From contig VFFE01006813.1 of the NCBI GenBank assembly GCA_008921705.1, positions 164,416 through 228,415 on the forward strand: 64,000 nucleotides of DNA, written 5' to 3'. Source of the stretch: Burhinus oedicnemus. Lineage: Eukaryota; Chordata; Aves; Charadriiformes; Burhinidae. How positions within the stretch are numbered: position 1 is the stretch's first letter; every line of letters begins with the position of its first letter. This document shows, one piece after another, positions 28,101 to 41,889 of the stretch. The notes under the pieces were generated by a model, which saw only the letters and a list, made by a program, of their open reading frames with translations, was not told where the DNA came from and made no database searches. Position numbers and translations under genes: made by a program.

Positions 28101-29505
28101 GGCCCAAGGACCTTGCAATTCACAAAAGCACTGAAGGGATCCATAAAAAGTGGCTGGCCATGAGGAATTTACACTTGTTTTTTAAAGGGAGTAAAAATGT
28201 GGCTATAGCAATTTAGAAGAGTTTATGTATTCAAGCCTTAGAGAGTTTTAAATCACTCAGTTAAGAAAGATGCATTGGTGCATTAGTGAGCCATCAAGCG
28301 ACGCAAAGGCCCAGGAGAAACTATGCGACAGAAGCATTTCTGGGCAGTGGAGAGTGCTTTGAAGCTTGCTGTGCCCACAAAAGGGGTCCCCAACTCAGTT
28401 GCGTGGTGGACTCCAGTTTATCATGCCCCATGTTCAAAGCATCATCCCAGCTCCCCCTACGTCCCTTCCATCCTACACGCCACCAGTCAGGGCCCCTTAC
28501 AACCCACACTCACATCCCCCAGCTGCCCTCGGACAGCCCCTTGCATCGCCCACCCTCTCTCAGCACCAGGGAGGTCCCTTGCCCAGCGCAGTTGTGGTCC
28601 TCTGGGAAAACCAGGAGCCTTTGGCCAACGGAAACATCCAGGACAGGGAGGCCCAGGAGGGAAAGCGCTTTCAAAGAGCTCAAGATAAGACAGGGTCTTT
28701 GAGAGATAATGACCAGCCCTGGCCTCACAGCATGCAAGACTAATTGCAAAGCCCATCTCCATGACCCAAATTTCCCACTCTAAGCCCTTCTCTGTTTCTC
28801 ATATTCACTTGCTAATTCTGTTCAAGCATTTTAATCCCACCTACTACCAGGACAGGAAAATAAGAACTTACTATTTGGAAATAAAGCTAGTAAAAATACA
28901 AGAATGCAGCGAGGGAAGAGCTGCTGGTGTGCAAGAGCTGTGATCTCTGGTTTTAGAGGGTCTCAGGGCCCCTGACCTGGACTCACCATGTTGCCCTCAG
29001 GTACCTGAGGGAGATCCTGCCCCTCTCTGCAGTGTGGGGTCAACACCACGACTGCCTTCCACAGTGTCTGACGTGTCTTATGATACATTCAGACACTGCT
29101 GACAAAGGTTTGCTGGCAGACTGCAAGAATTTGGGGCACTACATCTCTGCTCCTTGCAGGGGACAGGGCTGTCCCACCACCGCAGTGCTCTTCACCGCTG
29201 CAGCAGAGGGTGGGCTGCATCAGACCCGAAGACAAGAGGAACCAAGAAAAAATGGCTGATGCCAAGGCATTGAACCAGGGACAACGCAACGTTGACAGAA
29301 GCAGCTGGCTCTCAAGTGGCACGTGCTTCATGGCTCAAAGGGCCATAACTCCACCTCTGCATCTCCTAACACTGCAATCCCAGGAAAAGCCCCATTGACT
29401 TTGCTGGCTGGTCATGCTCTTATCTTGGGAGCAAGTATGGGGAAAGGCACTTTTCTTGCTCTAGCTTTGGGTGTCCGTTTTATTTTCCTTGCCTTGGTGC
29501 CCTAA
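25159..29505. other. Non-coding, no gene recognised
   Basis: Only chance frames are seen, the largest being two overlapping + frames around 28290-28743 (121-138 codons) rich in Pro/Ser with no recognisable domain. An A13-like run lies at about 26882-26893. Confidence 0.5.
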
Positions 29506-32342
29506 GGGTGGTTGTTGGCTGCAGTAGATGGTGGGGTTTATTTTTCTAGCCTGTTGTACCCCTCTCGGGAGAAGTTGTTACAGTTGTAGTTGTATTTTTC
29601 CAGCTTTTCCAAGCTTACCAGCTCCCCTGGGTGCTGTTTGCCTGAGTGGTTTGGTACAGTTTTATTTTTACAATAACTATTACACTTTTTAATTTTATTT
29701 TTATATGTTAATTAAATACTTTTTAATCACAATGCAGACGCAGTTGCAGGGGCCAAGAAAAATACATAAACAAGAAGAGAATCCAAACATATATCTGCCC
29801 AGCATGGTACAGAAAAACTTTCCAAACCCAAGTTCAATTTAGCCCAGTCCTGAATCTCTGCATTAAAAATTTAACACCACAACTCAGCCACCAGTAGTCT
29901 ACTCTTCAGTTCACTGCAAAGCTTTTCCTTGGATTATCAGGGAGGCAGGTAAAACGCCCAGAGAGCAGTCAGTGTGCGCATGCAAGAGAAATGCTGAGCT
30001 GTGGCACCAACTCTGCCCACTCCAGGTCCACAGCAGTCCTTGAATCAGAGAAAAATATCCTCAAGTTCCCTTAAGTAGCGTTTGTCAGATCACACTGAAG
30101 ACACGCTGAAATTGTACAGCAACTGTGACTTGTTTCTCACCCCTAGAGCTGGACACCAGTTAGCTTAGCCAGTTCAGCCTACTGGTCTGTACAGTTTCTC
30201 CTATCCTAGTATTTGCCCCTGCAAAATCCACAGGGAATCGGCTTGTCCACCTATACACATGCAGCAGAAAGGAAGGAAAGAGACTGGGGACATCTGGACA
30301 GACACGTCCTTGCCTGGCATAGTCAAAGCCACCTCTTTAAAGTGCTAGTGCTGTAAAATTCTTGCCATGCCTGAGAAATAAAATGTGAGACTTAATTTAA
30401 AATGAGAGATATTAGACGGGAGAGCTGCAGGTGATGAGGTGATGGCATTTCTTTGGCTCAGGGCCAGGAGGGTAGGAAAGGAAAACAAGCTAGATGCGTT
30501 ATATCCTACATACCTTGGCAGCTCAACAAAGTGACACTCATGTAGGGCTCATGAACGAAGCAATTAATGACAGGGAAGTGGCATTAGCTGCAGCATAAGG
30601 AGCACTGCAGAAATTAGAGCTGAAGTTCATTCAAAGCACAGGAGAGACAAGGCCAACAAAAAAAAAAATCCAGTGGTACGTATGTGAAAAGCCAACGTAC
30701 TAGTCATGCAACAGTAGCTGAGAAGATATTTCTTCTCAGAACACATGCATGATCCTTGTACACCAGTCACCTTTACTTTTTAAATGTTTGACTAAGCGGC
30801 GATTTCTTTAGTATGTCCATGTATCTGAATCACGTTAGTTAAAGGCTGGGAAGGGTGCAGGATGGAACAGCTAAGTAAGAGAAGCACTCGTCCTCAAGAA
30901 CAGGTCTTCTGCAATACTATCAAAATTATGTGATAAAACTCTAGCAATGGAATTATCTCCGCCTTGCTATTGCAGGTACACTGAACAAGTGACCATGCTA
31001 CTTCAATAACGAGTGGACTGTACTGAGCACAAGCACTGGGTGACTCTTCTTTCTTTTTGGCTTTGCTGGCATGAGCTGTGGCTCTAGTAGCCCCTGGGCT
31101 GTGCAGCTGCAGGCCATCCTCAGCTAGAGGCTTGCTAAGGATATTTTACTGCTGTTTATATCTGTTACGAGCCCAAGGACCCTTCCAATTACTTGAAGAA
31201 CTTTTGAGACTAGGCCATGTTAGAAGGATGTTTTCCTGTTATTAATTATTATTACCACCAAAATCACTTCTGCTGTTTAGCTTGAAAAGTTAATTCTAGC
31301 AAATGTGTCCACTCTCTCAATTTAAAGCTGGACAAAAAAATCAAAGCAATTTAACTTCATAAAACATGTTTTGATTAAAATAGATTGTTTCATGGTATCA
31401 CAAAGAATATTCAAAAAACATCTGAACGACAAGATTTACTTGGAAATGTCTATTTTTAGTGTTTTCACACAGTAAAGGTTTTTCAATGTTTGTGCTTATT
31501 TTCAAGTTGTGGGGAAAAATACAGCTGTGCCTGCCCCTTCAGCAGAAACTCTGAAGTCAGCCTAGCATGTGATGAACTTACCAAATTTGTTGCAAATACT
31601 TTTTTTAGTAATTTAAAGCAATTTGATTAGAGCATTTCTGAAGAGGCAGCAGCTCTTCTGCTCTTGTAATTTGTCCAAAAAGACAACAACAAGGCTCAGC
31701 TGCTTGGCTGCCAAGCAGAAAGGTTAAATTACTGACCTCCGTTTTGGGGTATCAGTTACAGCCACCTCAGCACTCCCCATTGCCTGCTGCAGTTGTCCAT
31801 CTTCTAAATATAGCTGCTCAGTTGCTCTCTCCTTGTATACAATGGCAATATGCTTCATCGCTCCCCAAAAAAAGCATATCACAGGACTCTGGCAGTATTT
31901 ATCATTAAAAGTTACAGCCTGTGTGCTATCTTATTTATTGAGTGTTGACAGAGACTTTGATGCTGCTGCTACACCCAAGTAAAGACAGCGCTGTTTGAAC
32001 TGCTTAAGCTTTAAACAGCAAAGTTGGGCCAAATAAAGCTGGATGAGTGGCTTGACAAAAATCTTAAGTGATTTTGAACAGAAAAATTAAGTTCAAAGAT
32101 ATATGCTACACTGAAGATTGGTTTACATTTATTTCAATCCTAGGAGCACAAGATGACCTGAAATCCATGATCCAGGTAGACAAGGCAAAGAAACACAGGG
32201 CTGGGAAATAAGATCTAGACAAGCCCCCACGGAAGCAAATCAGCTTCCCCAAGAGTCTCCTTTCCTCTCCAGTGCAGCGGGTGGTGGGGACAAAGCCAAC
32301 CCTAGAGCTGCATTCTGGCTCGCCCTATTTTTAGACACAAAT
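29506..32342. other. ORF-free non-coding stretch
   Basis: No reading frame of 60 or more codons with an ATG exists on either strand over about 2.8 kb. The sequence is AT-rich with stops in all frames, for example ttacactttttaattttatttttatatgttaattaaatac at 29684-29723. No repeat family was recognised by eye. Confidence 0.6.
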
Positions 32343-34399
32343 ATGTTATTCATAAGAAACTCTTGGGGTGTCTATTGGTTTGGGAAGTCTCAACACAACA
32401 GTGGGAGACTGATGCAACTTCCCTCAGGGAAAAACCAGTGGTGTTTGCCAGCATCCCACAGCCTGGGGCAACCAGGGTCTGAGCAACATGTTCCTTCCCA
32501 GCGGCCTCCCTTTCTCTCCTGCTACAGTAGCATAAATATATAAAGCTTCTGTCCTTAGAGGATCCCTATCTTTGACTAATAACTAGAGGGATCCCCTAGT
32601 ACCAACAGTTATCTACGGAGCTCACCCTGCAAGGATAAACACTAGAGTGATTTCACTACCCACCATCTGAAACCAAGGTTGGACTTGGGGGAACCAAGAT
32701 AAAAGTCTTTCAAAATATGCAAGGGATAAGTGAGAAAGTTTGGTTTGCATAAGGCATTTTTGACATTCCCACATGTCTCAAATGTCCACAGCTTGAACAC
32801 AAACAAAATCAGTGGAGATTAGAAGAACTTTGACCCTATATTCTTCTTGCCTTTCATTTCAGAAAAAGAAGCCAGAAGTCCCCCGTGCACACCAACAGGC
32901 ACACACGCTCGCCCAGCACCCTGGCTCAGGCCCTCTTTTCACCTCTTCCAGAGGGATGAAACTCCTCCCTGGAGCCCAGCCGGGCTGCCCAGGACACGTT
33001 GTTCTTGTTTTCATATCTGCAGTCACCACAGAGCAGTGACTAAACACTGTCAGGAGTGTTGAACAAACACCATGCTTGACTTTTCACTGGGCTCTTACAG
33101 GCCCAGAACAAAAGCCTGGATCCCAACCCGCTGAAACTTTGGGGTGTTTCAAATCTGGATCCAGATCTGAAGCTTGTGGTTGGACTTCCATCTCTAGGGT
33201 TTCAGTTAGGAGTTCAGTTCATAAACACTTCTGCCATGGCCTTTTTCTGCTTTACTCTGCCATGAATCAGGAGTTACTGCTATGAAATTAAGTTAGACCT
33301 GACCACAAGTGGGAACTGAACAGAGTTTACTCATATAACCAGCCATACTTTTTCACTTTTTCATTTCTGGGTATAATACACAGTCAGGGACAGCGGCTCA
33401 TATACGTACATGGTACTCACAGTCCTGGGATAAAGCATGGCAGTGCAATGGTAGGAGGAGGTGAAATTACGCAGGACAAAGACTCAGCAGAAGCACACAA
33501 GCACAAAGTACTCAAAAAGTGGATTTAAAAATTCATCTGCCTCTTCTGCCAAATGATCGGCACCAGTGCAAGTACACACTGCAGACTCCACTGCCTGTTA
33601 GAAGCCCCACGCACATCCACCTCAAAACGTTCTCACTCACGAGCTCCTCACTGAAAATTCAGCTCCTGAGCTTTGTGTGTCGCTCAGAGCACGCAGAGTC
33701 CTACGTTTGAGATTTCACCAGGCAAAGTGCTTCTGTGCTATCAATGAAATAATAAAACACTTCAACATAAATTAAGAAAAGCTGCCTATGGGCTTGTAAT
33801 AGTAGAACTCCAAACCTGCACACGCCGGCTCCAAGCATATTGCTTTAAAAACTACTGTAAATCTTTTCTGCTGCTCAGACACTGTGGCGGGGAGCACCTG
33901 AACTGGAGGATGCTCCCCAGTCTGCCACTAAAGCACTGTGAAACGCCGAGCTCAGAGTACCAACGCACTGTCTGCTGGACCACGGGGAGCCCAGAGAGCC
34001 CAATGGTGGTTTGGCAACAGTTTCAGGAGGTGATGCTGTCGCCCTTCTTTCTCCCCCTGACTTTTTGCTGCTGTTGATCCCATTCCTGCCTTACAAATTC
34101 CCCAACCATTGAGGACTCCCGGGCAGAAGGTCTAACAAGGACTTTATTCTTTTCTGACCACTTTCATGGCATATCTTTTTAAGGTTAAAATCTGTCAGGT
34201 AGATACTTCCTACAGTTAATGTAACCAGCTTCTGACTCTCCTCTAGGAGATTCACTGCATGTTTCAGTATGACTGTTAATTACCACAAGTGCGAAGTATT
34301 AATTCTAGTCACAGAAGGAAAAAGGAAAATGAGCTGATGGTGGGGGAAACAATCAGGTATAAACCATCATCCACTTCATGAGCAAACTTTGCTCTAACC
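32343..34399. other. Non-coding, no gene recognised
   Basis: Short frames only. Nothing here resembles an exon of EYA2 or of another known gene. Confidence 0.5.
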
Positions 34400-34800
34400 C
34401 TTTGCATATTCAGTGCTTTAGGGGTTAATAAAGTCTCTTAGAAAGCAAAAGGTTTCCATCTGTAATTGGATCCTTTGTATGTGCTTTCCGCCATAGGAAT
34501 CAACTTAGCATTGACATTCTCGTAAAAATTTCCATTAGATTGAGGACTGAATGCCCACTAAGGCTCTGTGTGGTTTTGCAATTGATTCACTGAATGAAAT
34601 CTTATCTAAAATCTTTTTATTTTATGCTATTATGGGCACAGGGGAAAATAGTGATGTAAAAATTTTCACCGCTCAGTTAATGCGCAGTGCCTCTTGGAAA
34701 TGGCCTTCAGGTTACCTAAAAAGATTGCCATTTCTATTTCCCACTATTTTGTTTCATATTACCAGTAATTGAAAAATGTTTCATTTGTTACAAAGTTACA
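34400..34800. promoter_or_regulatory. Candidate AT-rich regulatory block
   Basis: It contains several homeodomain-like cores (tgtaattgg, gcaattgattc, gtaattg), a cttatct GATA complement and little CpG. It is a weak candidate based on motif density only. Confidence 0.25.
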
Positions 34801-37800
34801 TATTGACACTTTGAATTGAATTCAGAACCTTTATCTTTAATCTTCTTATTAGGTAGCTTCAGACAGCACTTCATGCTATCTAGGGGCGGAAAACACAGTT
34901 CATCAGCTTGCTTTTTTTTTTTCAGCAAGACATAATTTTCACAAGACATATGTAGAGCTGTTCCCATGCTTTAAAGACATGAAGAGCAGTCTGGCCATGT
35001 AGAAGCTACAAATCAGACTTCATATTGCTCGTGTCCCTGTAGCGGTGGTCCTCTCAGTGGCTCTCCAGAGAAAACACAAGGACAGGTCAGAATATCGCTT
35101 ACAAAAATGTCAAATCTTTTATTCTTTAAAATGAGAGCCAATCAAGAACACGGAGAACTTAAGAGCAGGAACATTTTGTCTTTGCTTAAGATCTGCAGGC
35201 ATATATGGATTAGCTACTACATCTTTTCCTTCTTTACATGCTACAAAGAATAAGCTCGCAAACCAAATTCCGAAGTAGAAGCCAGAATGAAGGCTGAACT
35301 GAGGAATTACCAGAATTCTTTGCAAATTTTCTTTTCTTATGTCCTCCCAGCTGTACAGATTGGCCATTCCCATCTATCCACCGCAGCCTCAAAGAGAGCC
35401 ATACGCTTACACCCTGTACTTGCAGCGCACGCAGCCACGACCTGACGAGCAACCGCACAAACCCCGGCCAGAAGCCTGCGTGCAGCACCCGCACACTCAC
35501 ACCCTGCGCACAAGCGCTCAGAGATACGCTGAATGCAAGCACGTGCATCACACAGATATATGCGCTGGGATACAGCACAGGGACACATGGTACGCGTGTG
35601 GTTCATAGCCACAAAGTATGTATTTGAAACTAGCAGGTTTATTTTGCTTTTCTTTTTACTGGTCTTGGCCTGGGAACTTCTACTGTCCCAGCTGCAGTTG
35701 CAGTGTCCCTTACTCCAAGCCATAAGGTATTTGGGCCACTGAGTACCACCATCCAGATTTGACTGGGAGATCCTCAGTCTGCTCCTGTGCACATCACAAA
35801 GCAGAGAATAATAATAACAATAAGAGTAGTAATAGTAATAAAGTTTGTCTTTGCTTTCCTGCCTCTCATTTCAATTGCAGGAGGTCTTTGCACTGCATAA
35901 GAATAAAAATAATGCTATTCCTTGCCCTACTGCCGGAGGGAAGGCAAGACAGTGTTGAAGCAGCCAGGAGCAGTGTAAGACTGTGCCAGCCTGGAAAGCG
36001 CTGTGCGTCCCAGGATGCGGAACGTGCCCCGTCCCTTGGACTGGAAGCAGCTGAAGGAAAGAGCAGCCCTGAGCCATGTTTGTGATGTCTGGATGGTCCC
36101 TGTCTGCCCAAGCTTCTCCACAGGAGGAATCTCCACTTTCTACAATATATGGTTCTCTACACAACACTTAATAATTTGGAAATATCACTCCAGCATACCC
36201 TAGCTATGTTGTATTGTTGAATTTCCAAGCATTTATTTCAAGCTGAGCTTGCTGGAAATTTTCTAAGCTTTTCTTTCTGAGAAAGCCATTTTCCTAACAT
36301 TTTTTAGATAGTCTTAAATTTTTCTTAAAAAAATAAGTCACAATTTTCAAAATTAAAATGTATAGCTTTGAGTGTGATGATGAGCACTCTACCCTTTCCT
36401 CTGCCTTCCCTCACCTCTTCAGTGAAAAAACATGAAAAAGTAGAGGAACAAGATAGCAGGACAAGAAAGGATACAAGAACCAACCAAAATCAAACCCAAA
36501 ACCATAATTTCAAAATCATTTTTCTTATGTGTTTTCTACTGAAGATGCCAAAACCAGTTCTTTTTCACAAAACAATTTTTGAAGTAATATTAATGAAAAT
36601 AGTCATTTTTCCTAACAACCCACATCTGGCCTGGCTAATCCTGAAGGCACCTGACATTAGACGAGCCACAGGACCGTTGGCTCAGCAGTGATATTTGTCA
36701 TTAGTCCAGGAAGAAACCTCGAACTGGCAGAATTTTCATTCTCTGCATACGCGAACACACACAGTGTGACCACAGCCTGGAAACTCCCCAAGACGACAAA
36801 TGAGCTGAATCCCAGATTTCATTTCAAAGCCAGCCTCAGAATTTCCATGGTGCATTGAACCCTCCAGCCTTACATCCAGAAATCAATGAGGTGACACTGG
36901 CATAGAATAGAAATAATGTTGTGACGAAACAGAGCCCTAAAGTACTTAGCAGTGACATTTTAAAAACAAAATACCATGTGAAGAAAACAAGAAAAAGTCT
37001 TCAAATTCCCTTTAATCTCCATGACTCTGTAGTGACACAGTCTAATTAAACCCTCGGCCTTCTGCCGAGTTAGAGCTACTCCCACTGAAAAAGGATGCCC
37101 TGTGATAGACATTATAAGCTGACCTCTCCCGTCCCAACATCTGTATAACGGCCCTTGGTTCTAATGAGCGCACGTGCTGGAAGAATGACGGGATTTCCTA
37201 CAAGCTCAAATTCACCCCATAAACTGCAAAGCATTGCTAATGTTTCTGTCTGTCCTGCTAAAATCCCGTCCCTGGATCAGAAACGCAGAAGGAATGAGCT
37301 AGACCCCTCGCCTGAAGTTCCTTGCAGTTCCCTTAATATAAATCTAATGCAGAAATAATGGCAATTTATAACCCAGGCAGCCAGAAAGCAGTGAAATGAA
37401 GCAAGTGGCCACTTTATAGCCTCAACAGTGCTTCTGAGGCTGAAATCCAATTTCTGGCCCCAGAGGGTGGTTTTGGTAGAGCGATACCACCTTGCGCACA
37501 TTCCTGCTACGCACCACTCCCACCCCCGGCACGCAGACCTGCCGAGGCTCACACTCGGAGCACGAAACACTTTCCCTTGGCTATGGCTTCTTGCTCATCC
37601 ACCTGAGCAAACTCGTTGTGCATATTTACGGTGTGCCGCCACCCCTGTCTCCTTTGCTGGGACACTGGTGCAGCACAGCTGGTCACAAGCTGGTCACCCA
37701 GCAGGTGCAGGGAGGCACCCAGGAGCGCTGCCATAGAGCAGAGTACAACACTGCTTAAATTTCTGTCCCAGGCAGCAACTTCATCCAGCACCCTCTCTTC

Positions 37801-38264
37801 TGTCACTGGACTTGGCATGCTTGGGGACACACCTGTCACACAGCTTGACACCATTTCCCCTCTACCCCCATCCATGTCTTCGTGCAGCTTAAGAGCTCTG
37901 CAATATTACATTTTAACAGATCAGCAATACTAATGAGCTTATGGCTAAAATGGCCATCTCTCTCCTAAAGAGCTCCTTACCAATAAGATTTAAATCCCCA
38001 CGTTGCACAAATAAGAAACAAGCCCACTTGTTTCAGGCAGAAAAGAATAAGGCTGGGATTTGTCCTCTCACATTCACCATTAACATTCCTCTTACTCTCT
38101 ATTCTCATTTCACATCCAGACTGTCAACGGCACGCTTTGTGCTAGACACCATCCACGTACCTTGCAAAGAAACTTTAGAAAGAATAAACAATAATAAAAA
38201 TGTGTTAAAACACACCCCTGCTTGCAGTAGAGATCCATAATCACAGACCACCCCATCACAAAGA
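34801..38264. other. Non-coding, with a CpG/CA-rich patch and A/C tract
   Basis: At 35418-35525 about eleven CpGs occur in just over 100 bases mixed with CAC/GCAC words (gcgcacgcagccacgacc and onward). An AACCAAAATCAAACCCAAAACC tract lies at 36480-36501. No gene was recognised. Confidence 0.5.
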
Positions 38265-38400
38265 CCTCACAATCCAGTCTGAGGAAAAGGCGAAGAGACA
38301 TTTCTCAGGTCACACAGCAGGTCAAGGATGGACTAGAGAAGACTGGCCTCTGAGTCAGTCCTGCTACAATTACTTGCCCTTCCTGAGGCCAAGCTGTCTC
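38265..38400 (-). repeat. MIR-like (CORE-SINE) fragment
   Basis: The + strand reads acctcacaatccagtctgagg, then a gap, then ctcaggtcacacagcagg, then tcaaggatggactagagaag and cctctgagtcagtcctgc. This matches the reverse complement of the MIR-type order '...ctgagg...aaggtcacacagcaggtcagtggcaga..agaaccc..tcctgactcccagtcc'. Confidence 0.6.
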
Positions 38401-41400
38401 TCCCAGGAGGTGAATACACCCAGCCAGCCCAGGCTGCTGACAGGTCTCAAAAAGCCCAGCTCCCTGCACCTTTTTGAGGAAGAACCAGTCTGCCTGCAAG
38501 CAAAGACAGGGGCAACAAGACAGCAAAGAGGAAACAAGGGGGAAAGCTGGCTGGAGTGGTTGGCATGCACAGGTGGTATCATCAATGGGATCGTTCATTG
38601 ATGGGCAGACCGAAGGGATCCCTATCCTATGAATATTTTTGAGTACAGACAGATTTTCGAAGCTGTTTCGGAGGCTTGAGCCCCAAGCCTCCTGTTTAAA
38701 GTGAACCTCCACAGCTGGCTTGGCAAAACGAACATGTGTTTCACAGGTAGGTGCTCCTGGCTTCCTTCTCTGTGCACCTCTTGGGGAAGGCGGGCACTGG
38801 AGGCTGCAGAAGGAAACAGCAGCCCACAGCACCCAGCCAGGTCATCTTGTTGCTAGGATCGGGACATCAGGATGGTGCCCTGTGGCTGGCAAAGTGGGAA
38901 CCTGTAGCAAGAAAGCAGCAAAGAGCAGCCAACTTCAGTGCTGGCACCACTTAAGCAAGAAGAGGACATGTGTCCACAGCCCACATCGCTCATGATTTAC
39001 ATCGACATGAATAAGACCAGAACCAGGCCCTTGCGCTTTGTTACGACAGTGAACGCAACAGGGAGCGTAGCCTCTCCTCCTCAGGGTATATGCCTTCCCT
39101 ACCCCTTTGTGGTACCAGCACAATAAATAATCCATTCCTGGAAAAGGAGATCCAAGGAGTTTTCCATAAACAATTCAGGACTTCTCCTTTAAAAACCTCT
39201 GAAATATTTTCTTAATGGCTGAGCCATGTAAGTCATTAGGTTTCTGTCAGTGTGCTCAATACATATGTATGTGCCAGAGACCAGAATCCTGGTGGAGCCT
39301 GTACTGCAGGACATCTATAAAAGAAAATTACAGTTTAAGTGTCCAAAACAATGATCTGTGGGTGGTCCTCTGGTTAGCAGATGGGTTTCTACAGTGCACA
39401 TATAGCTATGAGTAACAAACACCTCCTTGTGTTGTCTCAAGAACCTCTGCATATGAAGAAGAGATAGTGCACAGAGGATTCACTGCCTACAGATTAGCAG
39501 TTCATATACCTTTGCTGTACAGAGCGTGCAGTCCTGCCTGTGCAGGTCTGATAGGTCTAATAGCATTTTCACTCAAAATAGAGCTACTTGTAAAAGTTTA
39601 TCAGCGTAAAATAATAAACAAAATATGACCCACCCTCTGTGCTCACGTGGCATTACATCTGCCAGGTGAAGCCAGACCAGAACAGGTAGGGTGGAAAAGG
39701 TAGTTGAAACACCTTTTCCTTAGATACATGGAGACACCCACACAGCCATTTGGAGGTTGCCTGCTTGACTTACCAGCTTTGACCATAGCGCAGGGCTTCT
39801 TCCAGCTAAGGTTTCTTTCAAAAAGGCCATGAAACATCACCTTGAACTTCACAGTTTCAGTTTAAGCTGAATAATGTTGTTCTGATTTGGAGTGTGTCCC
39901 AAGGAACAGTTGCATGAAGCACATGAAGATGAAGAGAAGCATAAGGGATGGGGACAGGGAAAAGATTGTCAGGAAGGTCAGAAACCTTTTAGACCAGATT
40001 TGCACCTGCAGAAATCACATGGTGGAACCACACCCTGAGGGTAACCATGTCTTCCCACACCTGCAGGGAATCTGAAATTGGACTTCCCCACCTTGTTAAT
40101 CAAAGTGTTAACTCAAAACCTTCTCACAAGTGTTATGACTATCAGGAGCAGACCAGTAATTTAGGAACACCGTATACTAATTGGCTATAGGGATGGCTAG
40201 TGTTGTATGTGTGCGTTAAGTTCAATACAGACTTTTGGAGAAATTAAAAGGTAAACAAAAGTGTGGCTCAGGATATGCCACTTCTCACTTTGTGAGCTGT
40301 TAAGTGACAAGGTCAGGATAAGGAAAGACCAGCAACCACAGGAGACCATCAGTTCTAAGGAAGCCACTGTGACTCTTAGTCCCAGGCTCTGAGATGGAAG
40401 ACCCACCAGCAGCAAATGTAGTCATAGACAAAAGCCAAAATTTGGGGTCCAGAGCCTGCCCCGTGAGTAGGAAGAACCAAACCAAACCCTTCAGAAAGGG
40501 GAAAAAAGGGTGCTAAGGCAATAAAGGCTGAGGGGATGCATACAGCCTGGCCAGAGGGAGCAGATGCACAACTGGCACTGCAACCAGGAGCACAGTAATC
40601 TGTTACCATCAATTATTTTGTCCTTGATCCCTCTGGCAGACACCCTGGGAACAGGGAAGGGGTTGGGAGCAATTAAGATGTAAAGGTGTACTCGTAGGAG
40701 AGATTAGCTAACGCGGTCTAAGGCACGCGAAGGCGGTGTCTCTGCACCAGATGGCCGGACGGCACAGGGATACGCGCTCCCTTCGAGTGAGCGAGCTCAG
40801 GTTTCGGCAACGGGCTGGCCATCACCAGCACTGCGCTCAGCAGGGGCTGATGGATAAGCTGAAACCCAGGATATATTAGCCTCCACTGAGCTCTTTCTTG
40901 TGCTAGCTAGACCGCTACCAGCATCTGCGTGGTTAACTGCCTACATTACGCTGCCAGCTCTGCTGTTACTGCCATACGGACACGTTTACACCAGAAACAA
41001 ATCGCTAGGCAGTGCAAAGGGTAACTAAGAGTTTGGTGCAGAAGCTCTGCTAATCCCCTGAGAAAGCACTGCTGGTTTGTAGCACTTACCTAATAGTGTG
41101 ATGGCTTGAATAGATCACCTCTGGCTAACTCACAAAGAGCCGATCATCTCCGCATCCAGGAGCTGGCTGTGCCGTATCACTTTTCTGACCATAATTACAC
41201 ATTAAAGAGAATATAATGGAAGATATTTTGAAAAAGCTTAAAAAGTCAAGCAGATGACAGGCTTCTGGAGGAAGCGAAGCTGCCTGCCTATGAAGGCTCA
41301 CACCTGCCAGGGAGAGCTGGGAGGGAGGGAGAAGGCTTCAACCCACACGTGCTGCCAGCTCTGTGGCCACAGCAGCCCCCAAAACCACCATACCCCTGGA

Positions 41401-41889
41401 TGCAGCCCAGACTTTTCTGTATGTGAACAGGCATCACCAGTGACGAGAAGACAGGGCAGAAAAACACCAAGCAGTGTTGTTCTGCATTTCCACAATGAAA
41501 AGTTGCCTTCCACAGGGCTTTCAAAAATTCAGCTGAAATGACCAACGGGCCTCTTGAAACTTTCTCTCCTGCCTCCATGGTTATTTGAAGGGTGAAAATT
41601 AACTGATTCTAGTGTATAGTTCACTGTATGGACTGTCAGATTACTCTGTCTCTCTTGGCTTTAGTCATCAATTAGGCCATGAGGATCACTGTTGGAATGG
41701 GACATTTAGGCCAAAAAAGTACTGAAATTATGAATGTTCCAAAACACTCGCTCCAAAGTGAATCAGTTCACAAGCACTTCCAGGGCAGATGATGTCTCAT
41801 CCTGCAGACCATTTCTTAAATTTTCCTTCTGGGAGTAAATCCTAGAAGAAGATGTCAGCAGTCAGTTCTGAGAAGTGAGAGTGTCATTA
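38401..41889. other. Non-coding, no gene recognised
   Basis: Short frames on both strands without recognisable domains. No clear repeat was seen. Confidence 0.5.
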
